DNA of 47,610 bases from a virus. Position numbers and translations under genes: made by a program. The DNA is taken from positions 1-47,610 of the IMG/VR virus record IMGVR_UViG_3300044641_006018; one strand, written 5' to 3'. Below, one piece after another: positions 17,597-24,267 of this stretch (positions are counted from its first letter, which is position 1; the number at the start of each line of letters is the position of its first letter). The notes under the pieces were generated by a model, which was given only the letters and a program-made list of their open reading frames with translations, was not told the DNA's origin and ran no database searches.

Positions 17597-18718
17597 TTAG
17601 ACAATTAAACCAACAGCTGCACGAGCATCAACAGCCACGCGGCCTTCTTCTACAAAACTATAGAAGCCGACTTTTTGACTACGGGCTAAGAATTGATCAT
17701 CAGGAAGAACCTGAACTTGACCACGACTTTCGCTTTGGATAGCTACTGGGCGTAAGAACGCATTGCGGCTTGCATCAACACCAATCAATAATTCTTGCGA
17801 GGAACTTGTGAAAGATCCAGGCGAAGAAGAACCATCAAATTGAGTATATGATGTTACTCCGGCTAAACTTTGGAATAAGTCGTTATATTTACGACTTTTT
17901 CCGAGTTCTAACAATTCATGAATTGTTACACCAAAGATTTCGCTCGTTCCTGCCGAGCGGTAGATTTCTTCACGAACGCTATCAGGAAGAGCAACGTTAC
18001 CAGCACTTGTTCCGCCACCACTTCTTGTGTTCATTGGCTGATAAGCAAATGCGCGAATTTGAGCTTTGATTTCAGGACTTACAAATAAATCTGTTAATCC
18101 ACGGCTTTGAAGAGCTTGTGGGGTACCAGTTGTGTAAGCAGCGTTTAATCTGCGGACTAAAGTCCAGAGATTGTTCATATCGTCCAATTGGAACGTACCA
18201 GCTGTTCCTGTTTTAAATACGTGTTTTTTACCTTGTGTTGTGGCATCAGCAAGCAATTTAAGAACTACAGCCCATGCATTACGTTCTTGTTTAACAAGAA
18301 GTTCATTGGCCATGCGCTCTAAACCAGCAGCAACAACATCAAGACGTGCTCTACGAACATAACGTTTGTCCATAGAAATAGCACTGTCAAGACGATACGT
18401 ATTGATCTTCATTTCTTGAAGACCTTGTACGAAATTGGTTGGTAAACCACCACCAACTGTTTGTGACCAAACAGTAATAGTGCCTTCATTCATTCCATAG
18501 TATAAGTCGAGAGGAATCGATGGTGAGTCATCTTCGTCAAATTCTACGTCACGATAAATCATTGATGCTGTGCCAGCTTGTAAAAGAACTTGCTGTACAA
18601 CTTCACTTATAAATGCTGCGAAAGCTTCTTGGGCTTCCATAGCAACAGTTTTATTATCAGAAGCAAGAGCTTTGATAAGCTCAATTTGTTCTGGATTTTT
18701 TTCGAATTGTATTTTCAT
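17597..18718 (-). CDS. Major capsid protein
   Basis: 373 residues. Composition and pattern are those of HK97-fold capsid subunits: helical N-terminus (AQEAFAAFISEVVQQVLLQA), an extended strand region with an SIPLDLYYGMNEGTITVW segment, a long spine helix near residues 125-160 (VVAAGLERMANELLVKQE), and a C-terminal P-domain strand ending VDARAAVGLIV. It follows protease/scaffold and decoration genes and has its own strong terminator, as expected for the most abundant virion protein. It uses more GC-rich, apparently better-adapted codons than its neighbours. T number and cleavage site are unknown. Confidence 0.9.
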   Translation of the reverse strand: MKIQFEKNPEQIELIKALASDNKTVAMEAQEAFAAFISEVVQQVLLQAGTASMIYRDVEFDEDDSPSIPLDLYYGMNEGTITVWSQTVGGGLPTNFVQGLQEMKINTYRLDSAISMDKRYVRRARLDVVAAGLERMANELLVKQERNAWAVVLKLLADATTQGKKHVFKTGTAGTFQLDDMNNLWTLVRRLNAAYTTGTPQALQSRGLTDLFVSPEIKAQIRAFAYQPMNTRSGGGTSAGNVALPDSVREEIYRSAGTSEIFGVTIHELLELGKSRKYNDLFQSLAGVTSYTQFDGSSSPGSFTSSSQELLIGVDASRNAFLRPVAIQSESRGQVQVLPDDQFLARSQKVGFYSFVEEGRVAVDARAAVGLIV

Positions 18719-18743
18719 ATTTTTAAATTTCTATCTTTTTTTA

Positions 18744-19277
18744 TTATAATTCAACTTTCAATAAAGCAAAACCTTCGTTATCTTTTGGACCGAGGAACTT
18801 ACCTACTGTTTTTTGTGAATATTCAACTACTTTATAATTTCCACCACCATTATTAGCAACAGCTGCGCCACTACCAAAGTTTGGTTCTCCAGAGATACCG
18901 CTAACGAGAACTAAACCTTTTGTAAGAATTGGGCATGCTTGTCCACTAATAATAACATCCATTTCGGCTGCCTTGCGTGGATTGTGCATTAATCTTTCTC
19001 CATTTTCATCAACTTCACGAACATCTTTAAGAAGAAGTCCAACGATTTTTCCGCTAGCTCCAGAAGGTGCTGCGCTAACCGTCCAAGGAACATTAAATTG
19101 TGCCGAGTACGTATTTGAATAAGGTGAAAGATTATCTAATATTGAAGGATTACGAAAATCAACGCCATTGCCATCAGCTACAACAACACTACCTTTATTA
19201 AGGCTTGAAGAGTTGACAGCAAATAAGTTGATTACATCGTGCTCATCATAATCTCTAAACGGTTTTAAATTTGCCAT
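18744..19277 (-). CDS. Capsid decoration or head-fibre-type protein
   Basis: 177 residues, beta-rich with Gly/Asn/Ser, between protease/scaffold and capsid genes where decoration proteins usually lie. Motifs such as LNKGSVVVADGNGVDF and GKIVGLLLKDVREVDENGE give a small barrel pattern seen in head-stabilising proteins. No membrane segment or signal. Spacing of 25 nt to the capsid gene with no terminator suggests co-expression at high level. Confidence 0.6.
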   Translation of the reverse strand: MANLKPFRDYDEHDVINLFAVNSSSLNKGSVVVADGNGVDFRNPSILDNLSPYSNTYSAQFNVPWTVSAAPSGASGKIVGLLLKDVREVDENGERLMHNPRKAAEMDVIISGQACPILTKGLVLVSGISGEPNFGSGAAVANNGGGNYKVVEYSQKTVGKFLGPKDNEGFALLKVEL

Positions 19278-19292
19278 ATATTTATTTTTCTA

Positions 19293-21131
19293 TTATTTAA
19301 TTTTTACGCTATTTTTATTGAAAGCAGCACTAATTTTTTCAACTAATGTTGCTTCTTGAGGAGAGGAAGCATTTGGAAGAACTTCTTCCTTGACCTCTGC
19401 ACTCGAAATTACTTCTTCTACTGTTTTAGTTTCTGTCGCGGCTATTTCGGAAGCTTTTTCTTCTTTCATTTCTTCTTTTTTCATTTCTTCCTTTTTATAT
19501 TCAGCTTTTGCTGATTTCTTTTTAGCTGCGGCGAATGTAGAGAACTTTTTATACCATTTTTCGAATTGTTCATCGTTTTCAATGGCGTTTAAATCTTCTG
19601 CAATAATACTACGATCTTCATCAGTAAGATCAAATTCTTCATCAAGTAAGCTCATTCTGCGTTGAAAATTGGCTTCAATTTCTTTGGCCTTGAGGTCTTC
19701 TTGAATTTTATTGAATTCTTCTTTTACTTTATCACTATCAGCTTTGATTGATTCGAGGTCAACCTTTAATGCAGAAATTTGATCTTCTGCGGCTTGTAGT
19801 GCAGTTTCTTTTTCTTCAACTTTTAATTTCCATTCTTTAGCAAGATCTGCGATGCGGTTCGAAATAAATTCACGAACTTCACTAGCAGCAACTTCTTTCA
19901 TGGAATCTTCCGTAATATCATCAATATTTTTTAGTTGCATATTAATTTTTACATTTTTATTTACGGTTTGGACACTTTTTTTATTTATTTTAATTTCAGA
20001 AGATTCTAATTCATTTTCTTCTTCATCATCTTCTTGTTCCATTTTTACATAATCTTCGGCTTCTTTTTTAGTTTCAAAGCATTTATATAATTCACCATCT
20101 TCTAAAACAGCAAACCCATTACATCCTTCAAAACCTTCTTTAACTTCATACATAGAAGCTTTGGATTCTTTTTCTACTTGTGGTTTATCATAAGAAATAA
20201 CAACACCACTAACTTCAGCAGCAGGAGTATTTGTAAAACCAATACCCAAAGGGAGAACACTCCCTTGAAGATTTAAAAGAATTATTTCACCATCTTCACT
20301 AAGACCATTACCACCAAAAACTTTTAAACGATCTTTAAGTTCTATAATATCTTCTTCATTTTCTATAATACTTGCATCAGCTAAGTTCTTATTACCTTTA
20401 GCAACATTAAATTCATTAAACCCAAGTTCCCAACTAGCACTAACTGATAAATATTTATTAGAAGATGGATCGCTACTCTCAACAAGCTCTGAAGCAAATT
20501 CTGGATTTACAATTTTCCATACATAACCAGAAAGAACAACATTAAAAGGATCTTTCATTGCTTTTACTTCCTCAAGAGTTAATGGCTTACTACTACCAAA
20601 TTCACTAAATCCATAACCAGTACAGACACCAACTACAACTTTACGATTATGTTCGATGTTAAATGGTTTATTAATAAAATTTTCAACCATTGCCAAAGCA
20701 ACGTCTGTACTAATTATATGGCCATTCTTATTTCCACGATTAACAACAAAAGCGTCAAAAGCAACGCCCATTAAATCACGGTTAACGTCAAGATCAACAT
20801 TTTTTGGAAGATATTCTTTTAATTGATCAACCGAGGCGACTGCTAAATATTTATCTTCATCAGATGAAACCATTGCTTGTACAATGATACCATCAAAACG
20901 AATTGAGTATTTAAAATCTTTCATTTTATCCATTTGTAAATTTACACTTTGTTCGGCTAACAGCGCAACATTTTTGAGTTTATTGCTAATAACAATTTTA
21001 TTGTTTTCGAATTTATCTAACTCCATGGCGCACAAGGAGATGGGGCGAGAGAAAGAAAAAAGTAAATCAGACAAGTCAAACCCAGTTAGGGGATCAACAT
21101 TTTTTACTGGCTCATCTTCGTAAGTCGGCAT
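19293..21131 (-). CDS. Prohead protease fused to scaffold
   Basis: 612 residues from the ATG at 21131 (MPTYEDEP), chosen because a start at 21203 would overlap the endolysin gene and because a GTGTAA box lies 19 nt upstream. Residues 110-345 resemble herpesvirus/HK97-type prohead serine proteases: FINKPFNIEHNRKVVVGVC supplies the candidate catalytic His161, and KYLSVSASWE the candidate Ser (229 or 231). Residues about 420-520 form a long Glu/Lys coiled coil, then a charged tail, as in delta-domain scaffolds. Known families use such fusions to assemble the prohead and then digest the scaffold. Catalytic residues are assigned by eye. Confidence 0.8.
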   Translation of the reverse strand: MPTYEDEPVKNVDPLTGFDLSDLLFSFSRPISLCAMELDKFENNKIVISNKLKNVALLAEQSVNLQMDKMKDFKYSIRFDGIIVQAMVSSDEDKYLAVASVDQLKEYLPKNVDLDVNRDLMGVAFDAFVVNRGNKNGHIISTDVALAMVENFINKPFNIEHNRKVVVGVCTGYGFSEFGSSKPLTLEEVKAMKDPFNVVLSGYVWKIVNPEFASELVESSDPSSNKYLSVSASWELGFNEFNVAKGNKNLADASIIENEEDIIELKDRLKVFGGNGLSEDGEIILLNLQGSVLPLGIGFTNTPAAEVSGVVISYDKPQVEKESKASMYEVKEGFEGCNGFAVLEDGELYKCFETKKEAEDYVKMEQEDDEEENELESSEIKINKKSVQTVNKNVKINMQLKNIDDITEDSMKEVAASEVREFISNRIADLAKEWKLKVEEKETALQAAEDQISALKVDLESIKADSDKVKEEFNKIQEDLKAKEIEANFQRRMSLLDEEFDLTDEDRSIIAEDLNAIENDEQFEKWYKKFSTFAAAKKKSAKAEYKKEEMKKEEMKEEKASEIAATETKTVEEVISSAEVKEEVLPNASSPQEATLVEKISAAFNKNSVKIK

Positions 21132-21150
21132 TTTGTTTATTATAAATATA

Positions 21151-21156
21151 TTACAC
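21151..21156 (-). promoter_or_regulatory. GTGTAA box before protease/scaffold gene
   Basis: GTGTAA on the minus strand, 19 nt before the ATG at 21131. It lies in the 41-nt gap after the endolysin gene and helps to choose the start. Confidence 0.45.
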
Positions 21157-21172
21157 TCATTTTTATAATTTA

Positions 21173-21868
21173 TTATAAATAAGCTGCTTGAAAGTGCATC
21201 CAATCAAAATTACGGGCGCGACCTAAACTAGTCCAACCTTCTGCTTCTACTATTTTCCAAAAATCATTATAAACTGGTTTTCCAAAAGAAGCTTTATCTT
21301 TGCCCATTTTTAATTGGTTATTATCTGGGTCTAAATCAACAGCCGCACCCCATGAATGAATCGACCAAGACGAACCGCCTCTTTTTCTTCTCACATTAAC
21401 ACACCCACCAAACAAATCTAGTTTTAATTTTACAATTTCTTTTTCACCATATGTTTTTAATGTGTTTTCAAATATAGTATATAAAGATTTTGCAACTTTT
21501 TCATGGCACGAAATTTTAGTTAATGTAGTTGTGGATGACCATGCAAGTTTTAATTTATAAGGGATTTCTAATCTAGTTATATTTTCACCAACTGGTCCAT
21601 AAAAATTTACCATACTATTATAGTCTTGTTTCGGCCACTTTTGAGAAAGCGGTGTATTCGTAGAAATATTTGTAACAAATTTCCATGTTTTAGGACCTAC
21701 AACACCATCTGGTTTTAATCCATTTTTAATTTGAAATTTTAAAGTTTCTCTCTCGGTTGCAGGGCCAAAAGCTCCATCTACATATGGAATTTTATAACCA
21801 GCACTTTGTAAAAACAATTGCCATTGTTTGACTTCCTCATTCACATCTCCTTTTTGTAAAACTTTCAT
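21173..21868 (-). CDS. Endolysin: peptidoglycan-binding domain plus M15 peptidase
   Basis: 231 residues from the ATG at 21868 (MKVLQKGDVN), one base after the upstream stop; a TTG start seven codons earlier is possible. Residues 3-65 are a peptidoglycan-binding type 1 domain (three-helix, DGAFGPATERETLKFQ and GVVGPKTW). Residues about 100-231 are an M15 (VanY/D-Ala-D-Ala carboxypeptidase-like) zinc peptidase: SIHSWGAAVDLD gives H171 and D178, and DWMHFQ gives D222 and H225, the expected zinc and catalytic ligands. It would cut peptide cross-bridges in the cell wall. No signal peptide, so release probably needs one of the adjacent membrane proteins. Confidence 0.92.
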   Translation of the reverse strand: MKVLQKGDVNEEVKQWQLFLQSAGYKIPYVDGAFGPATERETLKFQIKNGLKPDGVVGPKTWKFVTNISTNTPLSQKWPKQDYNSMVNFYGPVGENITRLEIPYKLKLAWSSTTTLTKISCHEKVAKSLYTIFENTLKTYGEKEIVKLKLDLFGGCVNVRRKRGGSSWSIHSWGAAVDLDPDNNQLKMGKDKASFGKPVYNDFWKIVEAEGWTSLGRARNFDWMHFQAAYL

Positions 21869-21869
21869 G

Positions 21870-22346
21870 CTACCTAATTTCCTGATCAAAGACCCATTCT
21901 ATTGGCGCATATGAGATATCGTCTTTAAATTTGTCTGCATATACAATAGTTTGTTCTTCTATAATTTTTTCTTCTCTTTGTTCTGATGTTAAAATAGAAT
22001 CTAAATTTGTATTTGAAGAACTTCCGTATTTAAAATCAATAGCCGCTTGGACACCAATATAAGACGCGACAATTATGGCGACAATCTCGACTGTTTTTGT
22101 AAAAATAGTTACGTAGCCTGCAATTAATTCATTCTTGCTTGGTAATAAAAAAAGAATTGCAACAGATAATAAATAAAAGCCCAATAGCCCAATAAAGGAA
22201 GAAAATGCTAAGAAAAATTTTTTAGATTTAAAATGGTTTTCATTCCTCATCGAATTTTGTAATTCGATTGGCGTATTTGGCGGAACCTTATTCGAGCTTA
22301 AAAAAGCCGCTGCATTGCTAGCAATATTTTTTACATTCTCCCACAT
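21870..22346 (-). CDS. Holin-like membrane protein
   Basis: 158 residues with two clear hydrophobic helices at about 45-70 (FFLAFSSFIGLLGFYLLSVA) and 80-105 (GYVTIFTKTVEIVAIIVASY), soluble N- and C-terminal arms, and an acidic C-terminus. It starts directly after the stop of the 39-residue gene (TAAATG) and ends one base before the endolysin start. A two-helix membrane protein next to an endolysin is a candidate holin. The long C-terminal arm is unusual for a holin, so another membrane role is possible. Confidence 0.6.
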   Translation of the reverse strand: MWENVKNIASNAAAFLSSNKVPPNTPIELQNSMRNENHFKSKKFFLAFSSFIGLLGFYLLSVAILFLLPSKNELIAGYVTIFTKTVEIVAIIVASYIGVQAAIDFKYGSSSNTNLDSILTSEQREEKIIEEQTIVYADKFKDDISYAPIEWVFDQEIR

Positions 22347-22466
22347 TTAAAATAATATTGCGCCAAATAATAATCCAGCGGCAAATATTCCAATTAATGT
22401 AGCCTTACCAGGGTTAGCTTGAACCCAAGCGACTGTTTTTTCATAGTATTCTGTTATCTTGTTCAT
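22347..22466 (-). CDS. 39-residue single-helix membrane protein in lysis cassette
   Basis: Very short gene found by reading the gap. Begins MNKITEYYEKTVAWVQANPG and ends with one hydrophobic helix (ATLIGIFAAGLLFGAILF). Its TAA is immediately followed by the next ATG and it starts 4 nt after the upstream stop, so it is packed into the lysis operon. A one-helix pinholin, antiholin or regulator is plausible; nothing in the sequence decides which. Confidence 0.65.
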   Translation of the reverse strand: MNKITEYYEKTVAWVQANPGKATLIGIFAAGLLFGAILF

Positions 22467-22470
22467 AATT

Positions 22471-22986
22471 TTATAAAAAGAACCAAACTAATGCTCCAAA
22501 GAGTCCAGCGCCACCAATTGGCACAAGTAAATTATATGGCGGGGGTACGAATCCCATAATTTGTAATCCTAATAAAACGCCACCAGCAGCAGCTATCAAA
22601 GCAGCAATCCATTTCAAACGATGATATCGTTTAATCGCATTTGTATATTTTTCAAGCCATTTTTGCGCCTCGGCCTGTTGGACAACACCCCATTCTTTTA
22701 AAGTAGAAATATCTTTATTAAGCTTATCAATTTCTGCAAAACTTTGATCAAGATCTAAACGTGCTTGATTTAAGCTTTGTGTTAATTTAGAATTCTCAGT
22801 TTTAGCGACATTTAATTCATTTTTCAATTCTTTAATAATTAATTTAGCATCTTGAACGGGTGTTTTTGTTTTTTCAACAACTACAGGGGTAGGTTTTGGT
22901 GTTGCTTTGGGTTTTGGTTTCCAGAATTGTCCATAACTTGTTATAGGTAAAACTAGCAATATAATTAATGGTAATAATTTTTTCAT
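22471..22986 (-). CDS. Spanin-like protein: signal sequence, coiled coil, C-terminal membrane helices
   Basis: 171 residues. Residues 1-19 are a signal-like helix (KKLLPLIILLVLPITSYGQF); residues 25-40 are Lys/Pro/Thr-rich; 45-100 form a coiled coil (LIIKELKNELNVAKTENSKL); two hydrophobic stretches follow at about 125-145 and 150-171. It overlaps the lipoprotein gene by ATGA, the arrangement of Rz/Rz1 pairs, so it may be the inner-membrane partner. Rz usually has only an N-terminal anchor; the C-terminal hydrophobic stretches are unusual and leave the topology unclear. Confidence 0.55.
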   Translation of the reverse strand: MKKLLPLIILLVLPITSYGQFWKPKPKATPKPTPVVVEKTKTPVQDAKLIIKELKNELNVAKTENSKLTQSLNQARLDLDQSFAEIDKLNKDISTLKEWGVVQQAEAQKWLEKYTNAIKRYHRLKWIAALIAAAGGVLLGLQIMGFVPPPYNLLVPIGGAGLFGALVWFFL

Positions 22987-23252
22987 TTAATTGGGTCCTT
23001 TACTATCTTTGGTTCTGATTGTTCTATTTGTTCTAACAATTTTTCTAAACGCTCAGCGAGAGTCAACGCTTTGTCAACTTTTTCACCGACTAAAGTGTTT
23101 GACTCGCCAGCTTTTTCTAATTCCGTTTTTGTTTTTTCTAACGAACTAATTACTTCTCCAGTATTAGCAATTGGGGGCGCAGATTTTTTATGATCTGGGT
23201 TCAAACAAATACACCCAGTTAAAAACACGCTAAATATTAATAAGTATCTCAT
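22983..23252 (-). CDS. Outer-membrane lipoprotein, probable o-spanin
   Basis: 89 residues. A signal peptide ends in the lipobox LTGC (cysteine 14), marking a lipoprotein. The mature part is mostly helical, with heptads of Leu/Val (VGEKVDKALTLAERLEKLLE) and a C-terminal charged end. A short lipoprotein beside a coiled-coil membrane protein and an endolysin is the usual form of an Rz1-type spanin, which joins inner and outer membranes at lysis. A spanin would imply a Gram-negative host. A related GTGTAT sequence lies 8 nt before the ATG. Confidence 0.65.
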   Translation of the reverse strand: MRYLLIFSVFLTGCICLNPDHKKSAPPIANTGEVISSLEKTKTELEKAGESNTLVGEKVDKALTLAERLEKLLEQIEQSEPKIVKDPIK

Positions 23253-23260
23253 ATATTTAT

Positions 23261-23266
23261 ATACAC
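23261..23266 (-). promoter_or_regulatory. Degenerate GTGTAT box before lysis cassette
   Basis: GTGTAT on the minus strand, followed by ATAAATAT and then the ATG at 23252: 8 nt spacing, one mismatch to GTGTAA. Its place at the head of the lysis cassette makes it a plausible promoter element. Confidence 0.3.
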
Positions 23267-23290
23267 ATGAAATAAATTATAAAAACTTTA

Positions 23291-23536
23291 TTATTCAAAA
23301 GTATGATTATAACCTGTATTAGAAATTATACCGCTTACATTTCCGTCACCCCAATTTGCGAATACATTTCCATTATTATAAACCACGCTAAAACCCAACA
23401 AAGTTTTATTAAATGGATTAGCTATAAATTGCCAAAGATTTCCACTTGGAACTGGCCAAACCAGTGTTTCGCCCATGTATAAACGATTGACAATTCCAGT
23501 TCCTAAAAGAAAATTATCGGCTTCTTGTAATAACAT
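23291..23536 (-). CDS. Short fibre-tip protein with fragment of a PKD-like domain
   Basis: 81 residues. The N-terminus has VNRLYMGETLVW, the IY-x-G/N-x-x-L-(I/V)-W anchor motif also found in the 187-residue protein at 36548-37111. The C-terminal half reads like the beginning of a PKD/Ig-like fold (VFANWGDGNVSG) but ends at NHTFE, before the strands that would complete it. It may be a reduced or truncated receptor-binding protein. The upstream fibre gene ends one base before it starts. Confidence 0.5.
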   Translation of the reverse strand: MLLQEADNFLLGTGIVNRLYMGETLVWPVPSGNLWQFIANPFNKTLLGFSVVYNNGNVFANWGDGNVSGIISNTGYNHTFE

Positions 23537-23537
23537 A

Positions 23538-23996
23538 TTAGCCTACAATTACATAGAAAGTTGTTGGGTCTTTTAGTGAAAGAGCATTATATTGAGATTG
23601 CGTTAGTTTTACCATCGTATTGATTGTGCCATTGCTTCTAACTGCTTCACCGCTTAAAAGAACGCCAGTTCCATTAACAGTTGGGTGAGACGCGAAATTT
23701 TTAATACCACTAATAGTTTGATCTCCAGTAGTTCGGACGGTCGAACTTAAATCCGCTTGTGCGACCTCACCGCTTAAAAGAACGCCAGTTCCATTAACAG
23801 TTGGGTGAGACGCGAAATTTTTAATACCACTAATAGTTTGATTGCCAGTATTGTAAACTAAATTTGAACCAAGTACTGGAAAATCCGAATTAATTACAAG
23901 ATTTCTTAAAAAAATACCAGACACATCATCTTTAAGATAAAATCTTTGTCCAGATGATATTCCCGTATTTGAAAAATGAAATACTTGATTACTCAT
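23538..23996 (-). CDS. Small tail-fibre protein with duplicated VNGTGVLLSGE module
   Basis: 152 residues. It contains two copies of TISGIKNFASHPTVNGTGVL followed by LSGE, encoded by an exact 76-bp DNA repeat, and ends in the short motif LTQSQYNALSLKDPTTFYVI that closes many phage fibres. The same modules recur in the 989-residue fibre and in 37111-37818, so domains are shared across at least three loci. Probably a shaft or adaptor piece of a composite fibre. Confidence 0.6.
   Translation of the reverse strand: MSNQVFHFSNTGISSGQRFYLKDDVSGIFLRNLVINSDFPVLGSNLVYNTGNQTISGIKNFASHPTVNGTGVLLSGEVAQADLSSTVRTTGDQTISGIKNFASHPTVNGTGVLLSGEAVRSNGTINTMVKLTQSQYNALSLKDPTTFYVIVG
23647..23722. repeat. Exact 76-bp direct repeat, copy A
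   Basis: Identical to 23767-23842, 120 bp apart, within one fibre gene. Absence of any change suggests recent duplication or ongoing conversion. Confidence 0.9.
23767..23842. repeat. Exact 76-bp direct repeat, copy B
   Basis: Partner of 23647-23722. A related but diverged copy lies at about 37664-37710 in another fibre gene. Confidence 0.9.
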
Positions 23997-23997
23997 T

Positions 23998-24261
23998 TTA
24001 ATACCTTACTTGTTTATGATCTCCTTTAGAGTTTCTATAATTTAAAATACCACCAAGATCTTCAATATTATTTACATCAAAACTTATTAAAGTTTCATAA
24101 TCATTTAAATTTGCGGTTATATTATTGTAATGGTTTTCTAAAATAGAAGACTCCTCTGAAGATGGGTCAGATTCTTCCCTTTTGGGTTTATTGTCTTCGC
24201 CTTTTGAAACATTTATTTTTTTAAAGGTTACATTTTTTTGTGTTTTCGTATATATTGTCAT
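23998..24261 (-). CDS. Small acidic protein between fibre genes
   Basis: 87 residues, unrecognised; hydrophilic with an EESDPSSEESSILEN stretch and a basic C-terminus. It is translated between two fibre genes with gaps of 1 and 6 nt. Position suggests a fibre chaperone or adaptor, but no motif supports that. Confidence 0.5.
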   Translation of the reverse strand: MTIYTKTQKNVTFKKINVSKGEDNKPKREESDPSSEESSILENHYNNITANLNDYETLISFDVNNIEDLGGILNYRNSKGDHKQVRY

Positions 24262-24267
24262 AATTTA

